Assembly (NCBI RefSeq): GCF_033115175.1
Contig: NC_084838.1
Location: forward strand, 39,411,468-39,475,467
Direction: 5' to 3'
Length of the DNA: 64,000 nt
Source: Lepus europaeus
Lineage: Eukaryota; Chordata; Mammalia; Lagomorpha; Leporidae
The translations under genes and the position numbers were made by a program. The notes under the pieces are model-generated. The model saw nothing but the letters and a program-made list of their open reading frames with translations, searched no databases and was not told the origin of the DNA. Of this stretch, positions 52,301 to 56,915 are shown in pieces (position 1 is the stretch's first letter; the number at the start of each line of letters is the position of its first letter).

Positions 52301-55300
52301 CTAAGAGGACAGTGGAGGAAAAGGGGGCTATGGTAGGAGAGAGGGGAGGAGGCCTGGAAGAGGGGCAAAAAGTGGTGGCTGTGGGCAGGGGAAGGCCTCA
52401 CACCCTCCCTTTCTGGTCATGCACAGAGCACCAAGGGAAATACACTTTCCCCTAGGGTAGACAAGAAAACTAGGAAGAGAAATCTCTTTCCATTCAGTGC
52501 TTCTTCTTAGCACTACATAGTTCTGGGAAGTGCTCCAGGCCCCACAGCCTGACTCGGTACAGGGAGGAAAGCCCAGGAAGCCACTTCACCATGTCGTCGA
52601 TGGCATCTTTCACGCCTGTTATGGACAGCACCACCACGAGGGGTATCACAGTTGTGTACCATGGCAAGGAAGAGATCTGGGGAATCAGCTGTGAGAGAAG
52701 GGAGAGAATCTTGGGTTAGAAAGTTTAAAGGATAGTATATTTCCCCCACACCTCCAGTCCTGCCACCATCTTCACCTCCATGGGTTCATAATAAATCCAA
52801 CTATCCCAGCTGCTTTCCATTGCCGTAGCCTTTATATAATTCCCAAAATACAAGTAAGCATTTCCCAGGGGAAGATAAAAGAAGAAAAGGCCATCTGTCC
52901 TGAACTCCACCATCTCTGTAAACAGTCATTTCTCCCGTGATGATGATTTGAGGGCGGTAAGAGTGGATGTGGGAAAACCACACCCTCTCCCACACCCCTG
53001 CAGCACCTGCTGAGATGATCTGTGACTCTGTTTGGGGAGCTGCCCTGCCCTGCTGGCACACTTACACTCTAAGACACTCCCCTTCCTCAGCACTCCTGCA
53101 CGCCAACTTCCTGTCAAGGAGGCTGGGACAAGGAGGAGGAGCAAGATGGCAGCTGGGGTTGGGATAAAGAGACTGTGGCCTCCTGGGGTCAAGCTGAGCC
53201 ATGATAAGGAGCTCCTGTTCCTGGGAGCCGGTGTCCCTGTCTCTTTCCTGTTGTAGAGGCTGGGTTCACACCGCTTAATCCTGCTCACAGTGCTCTAGGG
53301 GACTGGTCTGGGACTCCAGCCTTCCATCTGCCTGTTGTCTTAAGACAGAAGGCAGTTTAGGGAGGAGAAGGGCTGAGAATACAACTTGACCCCAGAGAGG
53401 CTGATAAAACACTCTGTGGATAAGGCTCCCTAAGGCAATACCTGTAGGAATAGCAAAATGAGGAAATATGCATTTGCAAGTCTCTGGAACTGTTCAAATA
53501 GGTTCAGGGGCAGGAAGTTAAAAGCATTATATTTTGAGGTCTTGATGGTATTATTCTGTGAGCAAAAACAAAAAAAAAAACAAGTACAGTTAGAGGAACA
53601 ACAGACAACTCAAAATTGGGTTGATAGATAGCTGCCCCTCACTTCCCAAGGTTAACAAAAAAGACCTAGACCCCTCCATGAGTGGGAAAAAAGGGTCCCC
53701 ATGAGAGGGAGGGAGGAAAGAAGTGTCCAAGTTCCTACTTTTCCTTGAGGCCCAGTGAGGCCTAGAGAATTCAAAAATGGCAAGGCTGCTCTCCATGGGA
53801 CTTCTTTGGGGGAAGAATCTATGAAGGGACTTAGAAACATTTGTGGAAAAACGGAATTAAAAGATAAGTTTAAGCCGGCGCCGCGGCTCACTAGGCTAAT
53901 CCTCCGCCTTGCGGCGCCGGCACACCGGGTTCTAGTCCCGGTCGGGGCACCGATCCTGTCCTGGTTGCCCCTCTTCCAGGCCAGCTCTCTGCTGTGGCCA
54001 GGGAGTGCAGTGGAGGATGGCCCAAGTGCTTGGGCCCTGCACCCCATGGGAGACCAGGATAAGTACCTGGCTCCTGCCATCGGATCAACGCGGTGTGCCG
54101 GCCGCAGCGCGCTACCGCGGCAGCCATTGGAGGGTGAACCAACGGCAAAAGGAAGACCTTTCTCTCTGTCTCTCTCTCTCTCACTGTCCACTCTGCCTGT
54201 CAAAAATTAAAAAAAAAAAAAAAAAAGATAAGTTTATTCTGGTACAAAAGAATTCAGAAATCCATGCTTTTTTATTGTATACATTTTCCATGAACTTTTT
54301 GTAAACTTCTTATAGACATGTATTTCAAAATTTTTTGTACCAAAAAATTTATATATTAATTGCATTTTTTACAAATATTTTGAGGTGCCCTCAGATCTCT
54401 GGCCCCTCAGAGGTTTTTGTTCATGGGTGTTACTGATGACAATGATGATAATCAAATCAACAACAAAAGCTTACACCTATTGAGTGCTGACCGTGTGTGT
54501 GGCACTGTTCTAAGAAGAATTTTGCATATAGCAACTCATTTAATCCTCAAAATAACCAATGAAGTACATACTAGGTGATCATTTTTGAGGGTGAAGAGAT
54601 CGAGGTATTGAGGTTATCTGTCTAAGCCCTCACAGTTGCTGGCAGAGTTAGGATTGTACTATATCCTTTGAGCCTTATTCTGCCTGTGCATCCATCCAAA
54701 TGCTTTCAATTCTTATATATCAGAAATCCTTCAGTTTCATCTTAGTCTCTGGCCCCTAAGGTCCTCCTCAACCCTAAGGAGTAAGCAAGGCTGTCATTTG
54801 TATTAGCTCGACTCCAGAACTCTCTAATGAAAGTTTTCTTAGCCTGGAAGATTCAATTTCCTGTGCCTTTATGTGCTGCTTTCAATGTTGAAAGATGTCA
54901 GATGCCAAAAGCGAAGCATTTTCTTTCAAACTGAACGTTCCTACTCTGGTTGCAGTCAGCAGTGGAGAATCACTTGACCTCTAACTGCACTAAGCGGGTC
55001 TGAATAATTGCAGCCAATATCTAAATTATTATTTTATGAGTGAAGATGGAAACTTGTCTACTTCTTCATTCCTGACCTCCAGATGTTGACAGGATCATCT
55101 TATGTCTACCTTTGAGTTAACTGTTTTTCCTAAAATGTCAAAGTTGGAATACAAGAGCTCATGAAAAGCAGGAGAATAAGACCAATAACTCCCAGAGGAC
55201 AGAGTTTTTTCCCCACCTCCTTCATCTATAAGACGGAAAGAAAATAAAGCCACCTGCAGGTCTGGAGTAGAATTATTGCTCAAGCATGAAGAATCTTGCT

Positions 55301-55706
55301 TGGCCTTGCCTTGCAAGGGCATCAAAGTTCTTCTCTTGGAGAATTAAAGCCATTTGTCTGGGGTTAAACATGAATCTCGGCTCAGGAAGTCAGATAAACT
55401 AACCAGTCAAGCCCTGCCCAAGGACTATTTCCCTAGGCAAGAGAAGCTGGTCAAATAGCTTAGAGAAGGGCCAACGCTGCAGGGCCGGCGCAGTGGGTTA
55501 ATGCCCTGGCCTGAAGCACCAGCATCCCATATGGGTGCTGGTCCGAGACCCAGCTGCTCCACTTCCGATCCAGCTCTCTGCTATGGCCCAAGTCCTTGGG
55601 CCCCTGCACCCACGTGGGAGACCCGGAAGAAGCTCCTGGCTCCTGGCTTCGGATCAGCGCAGCTCCGGCCGTTGCAGCCACCTGGGGAGTGAACCATCGG
55701 ATGGAA

Positions 55707-55754
<48 letters not shown>

Positions 55755-56873
55755 CTCCTCTCTGTGTAACTCTGACTTTCAAATAAATAAATAAATCTTA
55801 AAAAAAAATAGCTTAGAGAGACCCAATCTAAAATTAAGACTTCCTTGTTGTTTCTCAACAATTTCCCAATTACAAATCAATCAAGCATTATAGCATTTCT
55901 CAAGCCTTGCTCTATTCAGAGCCCTATATTGAGCTAGTGGAGTTAGAAAAAGAATTAAAATGTAAACTGGGGAAGTCCATAAGTCTGTCTTTTTTTTTTT
56001 TTTTTTTTTTTTTTTTACAGACAGAGTGGATAGTGAGAGAGAGAGAGAGAGAGAGAAAGGTCTTCCTTTTTGCCATTGGTTCACCCTCCAATGGCCGCTG
56101 CGGCCAGCGCATCTCGCTGATCCGAAGCCAGGAGCCAGGTGCTTTTCCTGGTCTCCCATGCGGGTGCAGGGCCCAAGGACTTGGGCCATCCTCCACTGCC
56201 TTCCCAGGCCATAGCAGAGAGCTGGCCTGGAAGAGGGGCAACCGGGATAGAATCCGGTGCCCCGACCGGGACTAGAACCTGGTGTGCCGGCGCCGCAAGG
56301 CGGAGGATTAGCCTGTTAAGCCACGGTGCCGGCCCATAAGTCTGTCTTGAATGGAGCTGGAATGAAATGATTTCTAAGGGCCCTTTTGAAGGTATATTAT
56401 TCTACTGTAGAAACAGTTTTCCTGACCATAAGATACTCTGAATTTCTTTTTTTTTTTTTTAAATATTGATTTATTTGAAAGGCAGAGCAACAGAGAGAGG
56501 AGTGATAGAGATAGAGATAATCTTTCATCTGCTGGTCCACTCCCCAAATGGCCACAATAGTCAGGGCTGGCCCAGGCTGAAGCTAGGAGCCAGGAACTCC
56601 ATCCTGGTCTCCCACATAGCTGGCAAGGGCCCAAGCACTTGGGCCATCCTCTGCTGCTTTCCCAGGCACATGAGCATGGAGCTGGATCAGAAGTGGTGCA
56701 GCTGGGATTGAACCAGCTTTTTCACATGGGATGCCAGTGTCCCAAGCAGTGGATTAACTCTTTGCACCACAATGCTAATCCTCATACTCCGAATTTCTTA
56801 ATTTCCACATTCCGATGGCTCGGATACTTGGACCCAATGACATTTTTTTTTTTTTTTTGGGACAGGCAGAGTG

Positions 56874-56915
<42 letters not shown>

